From Escarpia spicata (Eukaryota > Annelida > Polychaeta > Sabellida > Siboglinidae), in assembly GCA_963995525.1 (NCBI GenBank), contig OZ023205.1:51185681-51249680 (forward strand): a DNA stretch of 64,000 nt, read 5' to 3'. This document shows positions 12,104-20,773 of this stretch, piece by piece (position 1 is the stretch's first letter; the number at the start of each line of letters is the position of its first letter). A program made the position numbers and the translations under genes. Below the pieces are notes generated by a model. That model was not told the origin of the DNA and ran no database searches. It saw only the letters and a list, made by a program, of their open reading frames with translations.

Positions 12104-12354
12104 GTAAGTAACCTTCTTGTCACCCAGTTTTATATTTTAAAACTCAATCCTAATACATACTAGTGTTTTGTCAAGAAGTTGTTGCTAAAAATAAAAAATA
12201 GTGTCTCGCCCTATATTCAAAACAAAGAAATGGGAAGGGGAAAGTGACTGACTTGAAGTAATGGGTAATAGTAATGATAAATATTCAAATAATACGTTGA
12301 ACAAACAGTAACTTAGTTGCATAATGGTGTTTGACCTTATACTAGAAATTGTGG

Positions 12355-12430
12355 ACATGCTGATGATGATGACTTTGACCGATTTAAATGAGTGTTTCGC
12401 TGAAATTGAATTTACAAGTCTGAAGCATGT
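12355..12430 (+). ncRNA. Candidate box C/D snoRNA in RPL18A intron
   Basis: A 76-nt segment bounded by a perfect terminal stem ACATGC (12355-12360) / GCATGT (12425-12430). Just inside are a C box (ATGATGA within the TGATGATGATGA run from 12361) and a D box CTGA (12420-12423). A second CTGA at 12400-12403 could be D'. Its position inside a ribosomal-protein intron is typical of snoRNAs. No rRNA target could be assigned by eye. Confidence 0.5.
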
Positions 12431-12672
12431 TCACTGCTATCTTGATATCTAGAATTAAGTTGAATAATGTTAAAAGCTTGGGTGTAGTTCTCACTGAAAA
12501 TAGTAATATATTACACTGTAATGTAATTGGCCTTGTGCTAGGCATGATGGTTTTGTTGCTAATTTAATTTTTGTGTGCGTTTCTGTGATGGGTCCTGTAC
12601 AAATTGCTACCATGTGTGGTCAGGCTTGTTGTGAACATGTTGATTCAGTCAGTGTGTTATTCTGATCGGTAG

Positions 12673-12782
12673 ATCGTGACATGGGAGCTAGACATCGTGC
12701 TCGTGCCAGCTCTATCCAGATCATGCGTGTGGAGAGGATCCCGTCATCCAAGTGCAGGCGGTCAAATATCAAGCAGTTTCAC
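12673..12782 (+). CDS. RPL18A: Ribosomal protein eL20 (L18a), fourth exon
   Basis: Acceptor GGTAG, donor GTATGT. After completing the Tyr codon it encodes [20 protein letters not shown] and [13 protein letters not shown], matching the central and C-terminal region of eL20. It ends in phase 0 before a 1.4-kb intron carrying the snoRNA repeat. Confidence 0.97.
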
Positions 12783-13017
12783 GTATGTGTTATTACTGCA
12801 ATGTCTTTGTTGTGTTATTGACTGCATAATTACCGTCTATCATGTAGTGACAACCATTTTTAATGTAACTTTTTTCGACGGGCACATTAATTGTGTTCAT
12901 GGTGATAAAACTCCACTTGTCATCGCTGCAAACATTGCTGTAAAAGGGACTAGAGTTATAAATGTGTCTCACTTGGATCATGTTGTTAGGTTTTCAAATG
13001 AATGTAACCAATAAGAA

Positions 13018-13146
13018 AGCACTTATCCCTTAGACACGCCACTGTTGTGTGGCGATGAGCTAGAAGAAGTGCTGAGAGTAACTCCATTTGTCGCCTTTCA
13101 CATGTCATTCCATGGCTGTGAAAGTGAATTCAAGTGTGAGACAGTT
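13018..13146 (+). ncRNA. H/ACA-type snoRNA, copy B
   Basis: The 5' stem AGCACTT (13018) pairs with AAGTGCT before the H box AGAGTA (13075-13080). The 3' hairpin contains TTTCACA/TGTGAAA. The ACA box is at 13141-13143, three bases before the end. Same 129-nt length as copy A in the first intron, with the shared core TTTGTCGCCTTT. Confidence 0.8.
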
Positions 13147-13457
13147 CTTATTTGTTAGCTGATGGCGACGATCAGAATAATAATGCTGATTATAAAGTCC
13201 AACACAAACCCGATACTACAGTGTTGGTAACTTCAATTGGATTGCTGTTTACTGTGAAATTGAAAACTAAAATTGCCTGGTTTGTTTTACTTGTTGATTA
13301 TTCTGCTTTGATTTTGTTACTATTTAGGACTAAATTTTTTAGTTGAAGTGATGCAGCTAATATTTTCACAATGTCACTGGGAATGCAGTGATCAAGGCCA
13401 TATGATATTGAGATGGGCATATTTTCCAACACAACGTTGTTAATGTGGTGAATAAAA

Positions 13458-13586
13458 GGCACTTATCCCTTAGACACGTCACTGTTGTGTGGCGATGAGC
13501 TAGAAGAAGTGCTGAGAGTAACTCCATTTGTCGCCTTTCACATGTCATTCCATGGCTGTGAAAGTGAATTCAAGTGTGAGACAGTT
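13458..13586 (+). ncRNA. H/ACA-type snoRNA, copy C
   Basis: Nearly identical to copy B: H box AGAGTA at 13515-13520 and ACA at 13581-13583. One base of the 5' stem differs (GGCACTT), leaving a G-U pair. Confidence 0.8.
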
Positions 13587-13897
13587 CTTATTTGTTAGCT
13601 GATGGCGACGATCAGAATAATAATGCTGATTATAAAGTCTAACACAAACCCGATACTACAGTGTTGGTAACTTCAATTGGATTGCTGTTTACTGTGAAAT
13701 TTAAAACTAAAATTGTCTGGTTTGTTTTACTTGTTGATTATTCTACTTTGATTTTGTTACTATTTAGGACTACATTTTTTAGTTGAAGTGATGCAGCTAA
13801 TATTTTCACAATGTCACTGGGAATGCAGTGATCAAGGCCATATGATATTGAAATGGGCATATTTTCCAACACAACGTTGTTAATGTGGTGAATAAAA

Positions 13898-14026
13898 AGC
13901 ACTTATCCCTTAGACACGTCACTGTTGTGTGGCGATGAGCTAGAAGAAGTGCTGAGAGTAACTCCATTTGTCGCCTTTCACGTGTCATTCCATGGCTGTG
14001 AAAGTGAATTCAAATGTGAGACACCT
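13898..14026 (+). ncRNA. H/ACA-type snoRNA, copy D
   Basis: Third tandem copy, with the same H box (AGAGTA) and ACA at 14021-14023, but a changed 3' trailer (ACACCT rather than ACAGTT). The tandem repeat ends here. Confidence 0.75.
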
Positions 14027-14227
14027 TTGTAACCTCATGTGTTAAGAGACCCCTATATAATTCAAGTCTAACCCAACCCTTGTGCGCCTGGTATACTGTA
14101 TGCAATCACTGTCACCCTTGTGTATGTAATTTGTAGATGGGCTCTTGACATATTTCCCAGTCTAATGATGAGGCATAAACGGAAAATGGTGTACTTATAA
14201 CTCTGTTTTTTGTGTGTGTGTTGACAG

Positions 14228-14320
14228 GACAGCAAGATCAAGTTCCCGCTGCCACACCGCGTGTCGAGGAGGCTGCACCACCCTCGCTTCACCACCAACC
14301 GCCCGCACACGTCCTTCTAG
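14228..14320 (+). CDS. RPL18A: Ribosomal protein eL20 (L18a), last exon
   Basis: Acceptor GTTGACAG. Encodes [15 protein letters not shown] and ends ...TNRPHTSF then TAG (14318-14320), the C-terminus of eL20. The total visible coding length fits the usual ~176 residues once the missing short first exon is added. Confidence 0.97.
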   Translation, partial: DSKIKFPLPHRVSRRLHHPRFTTNRPHTSF

Positions 14321-14369
14321 ATGAACGCGCACTCTCTCTGTTGTGCTCTCATTGGCTGGAATTAGTATC

Positions 14370-14375
14370 AATAAA
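14370..14375 (+). promoter_or_regulatory. Poly(A) signal of RPL18A
   Basis: AATAAA 50 bp after the stop codon. It fits the short 3' UTR usual for ribosomal-protein genes. Confidence 0.75.
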
Positions 14376-15837
14376 TACGATACAGCGTCGAACTGCGTTT
14401 GTTTTGTTCCTGTTCTCTGGGGGTATGCTGTTGGTTTGACTAAGGTGCATCCCAGCACAATTTGCTGTTCCTCTGTAGCCGTGAAGGAACAACATCTGGT
14501 TGTTTTCATTGTATAATCATGTAACATGTCATTGTCCGAAATTTTCTGTTAAAGTTAGTTTGTTGTTAGCCATCAAAACAGGAAGCCTTTCCACTGTACG
14601 CCAAACTATGATTTATTAGGGACGAAGTGAGGAATGCTGAATAATAGCCACAATGGTTTCATTTGAGAAATTCAGTGTTTTCAATTAAAAAAAACAGATT
14701 TAGTATTGATTCTAACTTCCCCAATACCTGGTGTGGGACATGATAACACAAGAGTCAGAATATTTTTACGGCAATGAAGTTAAGAGCTGGACAGGAGTAA
14801 AGCAACAGGCGATTGGTCCTCGCTGTGATGAATCGTGAACAAACTGCCACACTGGTTTGCTCGTTACGATAACATTTGTGTGTACATATATATAACAAAT
14901 GATGTTCACATTATATAAGAACAATTATAATATATTAGTCTTAAGTAATGTTATGGCTACTTACCTCTATTGGTTGCCGAGTTCTTGCTTGATAAAGGCA
15001 AGAAGTCCCAATGACTAAGAAATTTCCCCAAAACGACCGACGTTTAATGAGATAACATCACACGTTACCATGAAATAGACATTACACGGAGCTGAAATAA
15101 TGCAGTTAAAGTTTGAAGATAAGTGAAATCGGTTACGCCACAGTGGCGCCATCTAGCGAAAACCTCGCAATTACATTACTTCGTTCCCCGAGTCGAGACA
15201 AAGGCTGGAACCCAAGCTTTTTCCATGTCATCCCTAGCTTCACTTGTTGGCGATTTTCGCATTACACCTATTTAGTTTTGTTGCGTCACTGAGCTCGGAT
15301 TCTCTGAGGATATTGGCGCTGAAGAAGTTATTTATTTATTAATATTAAGTTGGGCAGCTATTGGCACCCGTAGGCATTACAGTAATTTGAAACCATTCAC
15401 CCCAATGTGTTTTTTCCGGCAAAAAGCAGGACGGAGTTGTTTAAGTGAGAACGGCATGCGCAAAACATTGTTCTGTCAGATGGCGCGCCGTCTTATTAAA
15501 GTAAATAATGCACATGCTGTGTGATAATCAGGCCATATTGGTATGACTTTGTCATACCACATCTGCTACAGGCAAGGGTCGACGGCAGCGACATGCTAAG
15601 AGTCAGGATGACAACAGCGGCTACGCCCAATGCTAACTCACACACAGACAACGGCGTTGAATGTACGCTTTAGCCACGCCCAGTGCTAATGTATCACAGT
15701 TTCAGATGGTTGGGACATGATATCGATGTAGCCTAATGATTACTCAGAAATTATTTCGCTGACATTTTTTTAAAGCCACCATGCACATGATAATGCCCGA
15801 CTTCGCGAAAGATCGACAGTTGCGGCTAAACACTAAA

Positions 15838-16058
15838 TGATGACAGCAGCACATAAGTGGTGAGAGTAGCATGCAGCTACATAATAAAGGGTGACAGTAG
15901 CTAATACATCCTAAGGGGATACACGCTACGGGATGACAGCAGCGGTTACTCGCTAAATGGTAACAGAAGCGGCTACACGCTAAGGGGTGACAGCAGCGGC
16001 CACACGTTTGGAAGTGACAGCAGCGGATATACGATAAGGGTAAAAGCAGCGGCAACAC
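15838..16058. repeat. Degenerate short tandem repeat (about 27-30 bp unit)
   Basis: Repeated words GTGACAGCAGCGG, CTACACGCTAAGG and variants recur about every 27-30 bp. Related words (GACAACAGCGGCTACGCC) occur near 15610. The cysteine-rich minus-strand frame over this stretch follows from the repeat. Confidence 0.7.
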
Positions 16059-18267
16059 GAATTATTAACCCACCAACAGACAGCGTCTGTACTATCTAAC
16101 TATGCCCACAGCTAACGCATCACATGTTCAAATGGTCGGAACTTATGTTACAGAAATGATTACACAGAATCAACATCGGTCGACGAGTCACTGCATCATT
16201 TGTGTCCTCCTTCCTCCACGACAAATCCTCTTCTCCAATAGAGCCAAGGTTCGAGGTCAAAGAATCCGCGGCGATCAGTGGAAGCACTTTCCTTCAAAAG
16301 GCCTAATGGCCCCCGACATTAAAACACATTAATTAGCGAGGTACATCGTACAACGACCTACTTAAGTTAGAATCAAAGCTACAGAAAAGATAAGAGAATG
16401 CGAGAAACGAAGACCTACAAGTCTCACTTCCATCTGAAACCTCTCCCCTAAGATTTATAGATCAAATAACTGGTTCCTAATTAAGTCATTCCAGGATTTA
16501 CGCCATGTTATGCCGTCGTCATCTTCGTTCCAAGAGACCGCTAATGACGAGAGTGTCTTTCAGAACTCGTCTCGTTCAATGATACATAGTATCCAAATAC
16601 ACGTTGATAGAACCTCCTCCATCTACCGGAAGCGTAACCAACGTATTTATCTATGACGTCACTAATTTCGAGCGTTAATAAGCAAACGCACTGTTACGTG
16701 AAATTTGCAGTGGCCATGCACTGATTTATTAAACAATGTCGGAAGCTGAATCAGAGCTAACTGTGGTCTAATTAAACGATCTTCCATCAGTTCTTGAAGC
16801 ACATCTAGTGGAAAGTGGGCGTCAGCGCCTCACTCTTACACGTAATTCAAAGTTTGCGTAATAATACTGAATTATGTTTCAATCACAGAAAGCAATTTAA
16901 TTTGGATAAATTGTTTCGATGTCAAACTAACACATAAAATAGGCACCCGGGACGTTAGAGGAGGAGGTAATATCAATATACGGCCAATAAATCAATACAT
17001 TCACATGCAGAAAGATACCTTATAGTTCATAATAATAAGAAGTAATGCCAGTGAATCCCTCAATGGCACACTCTTAACACTATGTTATTGGTTGGTTATA
17101 TCAGTATTGCCTTCATATAATTAGCTTGGTGTGGCGTTATTGGACCGAGGCCACAGACTAGAAGGCCAAAACGAAGGCGATATGAACACGATTTTTTATT
17201 AATTGGTAAATTTGTTATCACGATTCACTCTCTGACCAACCTTCGACATTTTGAACCGGCAGTGCCGTGGATTTAAATCACCGCGATTATATGTCTTGCG
17301 CTAGAAAATGGCGTGTCTGTGCCGCGTCAGTGCAGTATTGATGGTTGTCAGCGCCCGGGTGCAAAACATAATTTTGGCCCCCCCCCCCCGACATATGCAA
17401 ATTGAAAATTACTTGCATGTAATTATAGCCCTCCATTGAAACTTTGTTTTATTGCAAATACACAGGGCTTGGTGAACATCAAAAGTACACATTACTTTGT
17501 ATCGATATGATCTCCGAACTGTTCAATATTAAATAACAAATAATAAACAATGAACGCATTTACAAACACAAACAAGTATGCACACCAAAGGGGAACTTCA
17601 CACCAAGACTTTTCACACTTTGTTCGCTGTAAACTGGTCAATCACTTGTTCGACGTTTATTTGTACTACAGTCGCCATCTCTATGCTGCGGAGGGCTAAT
17701 TCACTGAGGCGATGTAGTCGTTTTTCAGGTACGAAGGATTAACACCACCTTAGTGAATTCGTGTTCACGTGCATGCATCTAGCCGCGGTTGTGGTCATCA
17801 TTTGTAACGTGACAGCTAGGTTCGGAAATTACACCTTCAACGTAGGGGCCCACGACAAAATAAAGAAAAACCACTGTCGTGGAGTATCGTTATAATCATT
17901 CTTTAATGGCATATATCTGAATACGTGTTTTATACTCTTCCTAATTTCGTAGTGTTTTGACGGAGTGGGGAGCAATCGAATATTGGTGGCCAACGTCCAT
18001 GAAATATATTTTCCGTGTGTATTTGGCATTCAGTTCCTGCTGCGACGAGTACAGATATGTCGACAGCACATTCACCTAAATCCACAAATACCACATGGAA
18101 GGCTTCAACGCACACTCAACAGCAAGTACCAAAATATGAGATTATCTAAGGAAACCGAACGAGAAGGCAAACTACTATACCTCAGCATTTGTGTACACGT
18201 GGATGACGACGATAATACACCATCGAGTGCGTTTACAGACCCCCCCCCCCCCCCCTCCACATACACA

Positions 18268-18365
18268 CTGTGGCGATTTATATGTACATGCAGGGAGTAT
18301 GTTACGTAATATAGCGCTTTGTGGCGTTTAGATGTACACGCAAGCAGTACGTTGCGCAATATAGT
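18268..18365. repeat. Tandem duplication of ~50 bp
   Basis: TGTGGCGATTTATATGTACA...GTAATATAGCGC is followed directly by a diverged second copy (TGTGGCGTTTAGATGTACAC...CAATATAGTGCG), next to the C run at 18241-18255. Confidence 0.75.
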
Positions 18366-18604
18366 GCGAGCAGGCAAACAATTGTTCAGGGTGCGGCGAA
18401 CAGCCGAACGTGTAGTAGACAACCACTCGACGCTGGGCAAGTGACAGGACCACACTGTGCAGACTTGCCGCTGGATGTCAATGAATATAAGTTGGAGTAC
18501 TTAATCCATGAGTAATCCGCATATTTATAATTATAATGTTGCAACTATACAAGAAATGTTTGTCTTCATTCTGAAACTATACAGAACCGATAATATGAAT
18601 TATA

Positions 18605-18807
18605 CTTTAACAAGATTTAACAAGATTGCCACCCATAGAATTAACTCTAGGTGGCAGGTGGACAAGGAAGCCCTTTGGCTTATCGAGAGTCCAACCCTTT
18701 TACCTATCCCGCCCTTCTGAGGTATGTGTCGATTTTATTTTAAAACATTCACGCTACTAGCACCCACACAATCAGCAGATAATATTATGTTCCATTCATT
18801 TACAGTC
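18605..18807 (-). mobile_element. 3' end of a CR1-like LINE (left piece, split by the Polinton)
   Basis: Reads on the minus strand as the last coding part and 3' tail of the same LINE seen intact at 57198-57990: ATGAATGGAAC..., GGTGCTAGTAGCGTGAAT, then the GGATGGCAATC-type region and a CAAGATTTAA repeat tail at 18605-18630. It continues across the Polinton at 31109-32100, so the two pieces were one element before the insertion. Confidence 0.85.
18802..18807. repeat. Target-site duplication, left copy
   Basis: ACAGTC, directly before the left terminal inverted repeat. The same six bases follow the right terminus at 31109-31114. Six-bp duplications are the hallmark of Polinton/Maverick integration. 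Confidence 0.9.
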
Positions 18808-18941
18808 AGTAGTAAGCAAGTGGTAGAGGCCCCCGTGCATAACCTATATGTACTGAGATCAAAGGAAGATCAAATGAAGTTTGAACCCAGCACCAAAATT
18901 GCACCTACTTATAAAAAAAGATCAAAGGCTAGCACAAAAAT
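18808..18941 (+). repeat. Polinton left terminal inverted repeat
   Basis: Starts AGTAGTAAGCAAGTGG and runs about 135 bp, matching the reverse complement of 30973-31108 with scattered differences (by eye roughly 85-90% identity). Internal words GATCAAAGGAAG and CACCTACTTATAAAAA are shared by both ends. Confidence 0.9.
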
Positions 18942-18956
18942 TTCTTTATGCTGTAG

Positions 18957-19100
18957 GAAGTGCATCGTATACTGGACGCTATAAAATCGATTAAAGAAGT
19001 GCGGTGTGCTAGGCGGGATCTTGCCGGCGCTTTCATACAGGCCCTGCTGGAAACGGCGGACGAGTATCGTGCTTTGAAACGCGCCAAGAAGAACGAATAA
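18957..19100 (+). other. Short open frame without start codon next to the left terminal repeat
   Basis: After a stop at 18954-18956 a frame of 47 codons runs to TAA at 19098-19100, with residues such as IKSIKEVRCARRDLAGAFIQ and ending RALKRAKKNE. It has no ATG. Codon use looks like the neighbouring Polinton genes, so it could be the tail of a truncated gene or a non-initial exon. No family recognised. A TATAAAA at 18980-18986 lies inside it and may instead be the promoter of the ORF at 19204. Confidence 0.3.
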
Positions 19101-19203
19101 ATCGCATAGAGTGCTGCTAATAATTCGATTTATCTGTGTGCTGTAAGACAACCCGGAGGCGCGCGATTGCGTACTCGACACTGTATTAGAGGACGTTTTG
19201 GAC

Positions 19204-19878
19204 ATGTCGGACGAGGCCGCGCGCGACTTCGCCGAAACATTCCCGGAAGAAGCTGCGAAGCGTACGATGAGAGTCGACGGCCCCCAAGACGAGGCACCAC
19301 CGACGTACGCGAGTTTATATCCCGTAGTGGATATATCGTCCCCCTCGGCATCGTCGTCGGAGCTGCCGTCGTTGCTCCTGAACACGCAACCGGCGGCCGA
19401 CGCGCCGAGTCAGCTATCGCCCCTCCAGTTGACTTCGAGGCAGGAGAAATACCTGATGAGCGCATTTGCGGAATGCCTCGGCGAAGGGGTACTGGAGCGC
19501 GCGCGCCAGAGCTGCGGTGAGTGTGAGCCGAATGAAGGGTGCCCGTATGTGAACATGTACGGCTACCGTGCGGGGAGACCGAACCGATGCTATCCGCGCG
19601 TGTACGATCAAGTGGGTGATATAATCACGCGCTACTTTCAACCCGTCCCGGAGTCGTATCTTGGTCGATCGTTAATACCGTGCTTTACGAGGTTCGTCAT
19701 GTTCATGCACGTTCAACTGAAGATGACCGAGCCGGATCGAACTGGCGAGATTGCAATCGTGCAGTTCGTTTCCGACTGGCTACTTGTCACTGATTGGCGA
19801 GAGTGCACCAACAACGCCATGCTGGAGTCGGCTACTCATCATTATGTGCTGAAAAGGAGCGGCCTTGCTGATTTGTGA
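19204..19878 (+). CDS. Unassigned Polinton protein with PPxY motif; possible Bcl-2-like fold
   Basis: An intact 224-aa frame from ATG 19204 to TGA 19876-19878, between the left terminal repeat and the repeat field. Residues 1-75 are acidic, low-complexity and Ser/Pro-rich, and include PPTY (32-35), a PPxY late-domain-type motif that in other viruses recruits NEDD4-family ubiquitin ligases. The rest is compact and helical-looking, with Cys at 104, 107 and 113. Residues 149-173 (PESYLGRSLIPCFTRFVMFM) followed by FVSDWLLVTDW (188-198) resemble the GR-containing BH1 helix and Trp-rich BH2 region of Bcl-2 proteins, which related adintoviruses are known to carry. That assignment is tentative: no C-terminal membrane anchor is present. 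It is the largest unbroken ORF of the element. Confidence 0.6.
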   Translation: MSDEAARDFAETFPEEAAKRTMRVDGPQDEAPPTYASLYPVVDISSPSASSSELPSLLLNTQPAADAPSQLSPLQLTSRQEKYLMSAFAECLGEGVLERARQSCGECEPNEGCPYVNMYGYRAGRPNRCYPRVYDQVGDIITRYFQPVPESYLGRSLIPCFTRFVMFMHVQLKMTEPDRTGEIAIVQFVSDWLLVTDWRECTNNAMLESATHHYVLKRSGLADL

Positions 19879-19889
19879 GGAATGAGACG

Positions 19890-20650
19890 ACGAACATTTA
19901 GACGCTCTGAAAAGAGACGGTTATACTAGCCTGGAGTCGCTGAACATTAATTAGGGAGCGTGAAAAACGCCTGCTTAAAAGATACGGTTATAATTGAACG
20001 CTGTAATGCCTGCTTAATCAGTTATACTAGCCTGGAGCCGCTGAACATTAATTAGGGAGCGCCTGCTTAAACGAAATGAACGGTTGAAATATCGGTCGCT
20101 TAATAAAACAACGCTATGCTATACTGTTTAAATGTGTCCCGACTCTATGAAAAAAAGTCGGTTATAGCTTTGGTCGCTTAATAAAACATTGAAAACGTAT
20201 TGTTTCTGTTTACTATTCCCGCATACATGATGTCGCTTAAAAACGTTGAATTCTTTCTGTCGAACTTTCCCGCATACACGATCAGCCGCCCGTTATCTCC
20301 ATCGCCTCGCGGTAACTAGGCCACCGCTATACTGCTTGAAGAAAAGTCGGTTGGTCGCTTAGTAATCTTCCTGTTCCCGCATACACGATCAGAATGAAAA
20401 TCCTCGCCCGTTATCTCCATCGGCAGTCGTTTAACTAGGACAAAAGATCAACAGGTCAATTCCCCGCATACACGATCAGAAAACGTCCCCATGCGTATGG
20501 AAATTCTCGCTCGCCTCGCCGTGTAACTGTTATCTCCATCGGCAGTCGTTTAACTAGGACAAAAGATCACCAGCTTAATTCCCCGCATACACGATCAGAA
20601 AACGTCCCCATCCGTATGGAAATTCTCGCTCGCCTCGCGGCAGCCGTGTA
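19890..20650. repeat. Non-coding direct-repeat field inside the Polinton
   Basis: Two repeat families occupy ~760 bp. The first unit (ACTAGCCTGGAGTCGCTGAA, then CATTAATTAGGGAGCG and CGCCTGCTTAAA) occurs near 19920 and 20021. The second, a 119-bp unit starting TTATCTCCATCGG, occurs at 20410 and 20529 and contains CCCGCATACACGATCAG, a word found about five times from 20217 to 20600. GGTCGCTTAATAAAACA recurs near 20095 and 20162. There is no ORF. It lies just upstream of polB and downstream of the first gene, so it may hold terminators, promoter elements or a replication/packaging signal; none is proven. Confidence 0.85.
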
Positions 20651-20682
20651 ACCATGTCAACCTACTACCACCACCACCACTC

Positions 20683-20690
20683 TTTATAAG
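20683..20690 (+). promoter_or_regulatory. TATA box of Polinton polB
   Basis: TTTATAAG, about 85 bp before the polB ATG (20774), at the end of the direct-repeat field. Confidence 0.55.
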
Positions 20691-20773
20691 CGGTGGCGAG
20701 ACACGTCCGTAGTTAATATCGTTTGTGCTGCCAACAGAGTAATAATAAACATTCGAATAAGCAATCTAGCACC

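Larger units (their letters stand above)
13018..14026 (+). repeat. 440-bp tandem repeat carrying H/ACA snoRNA (2.3 copies)
   Basis: Units start at 13018, 13458 and 13898, exactly 440 bp apart. The third copy stops at the end of the snoRNA part. Units 1 and 2 differ at only about eight positions by eye, so the duplication is recent. Each unit starts with a 129-nt H/ACA snoRNA-like sequence and continues with ~310 bp of intron. The minus-strand frames at 13366-13548 and 13806-13988 are just this repeat read backwards. Confidence 0.92.
14376..18604. other. Intergenic region without recognised gene
   Basis: No coding region with a recognisable domain. It contains a degenerate tandem repeat (15838-16058), a short C run near 17382, a longer C run at 18241-18255 and a tandemly duplicated ~50-bp segment (18268-18365). 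Confidence 0.7.

Noticed and set aside
13366..13988. Two nearly identical 60-codon minus-strand frames
   Set aside because: They are the reverse strand of the 440-bp snoRNA repeat, with no protein motif.
15744..16058. Cysteine-rich 104-codon minus-strand frame
   Set aside because: Created by the degenerate tandem repeat GTGACAGCAGCGG.
20217..20640. Possible CRISPR-like array
   Set aside because: Repeats are of two unequal families with repeated, not unique, intervals, in a eukaryotic element.
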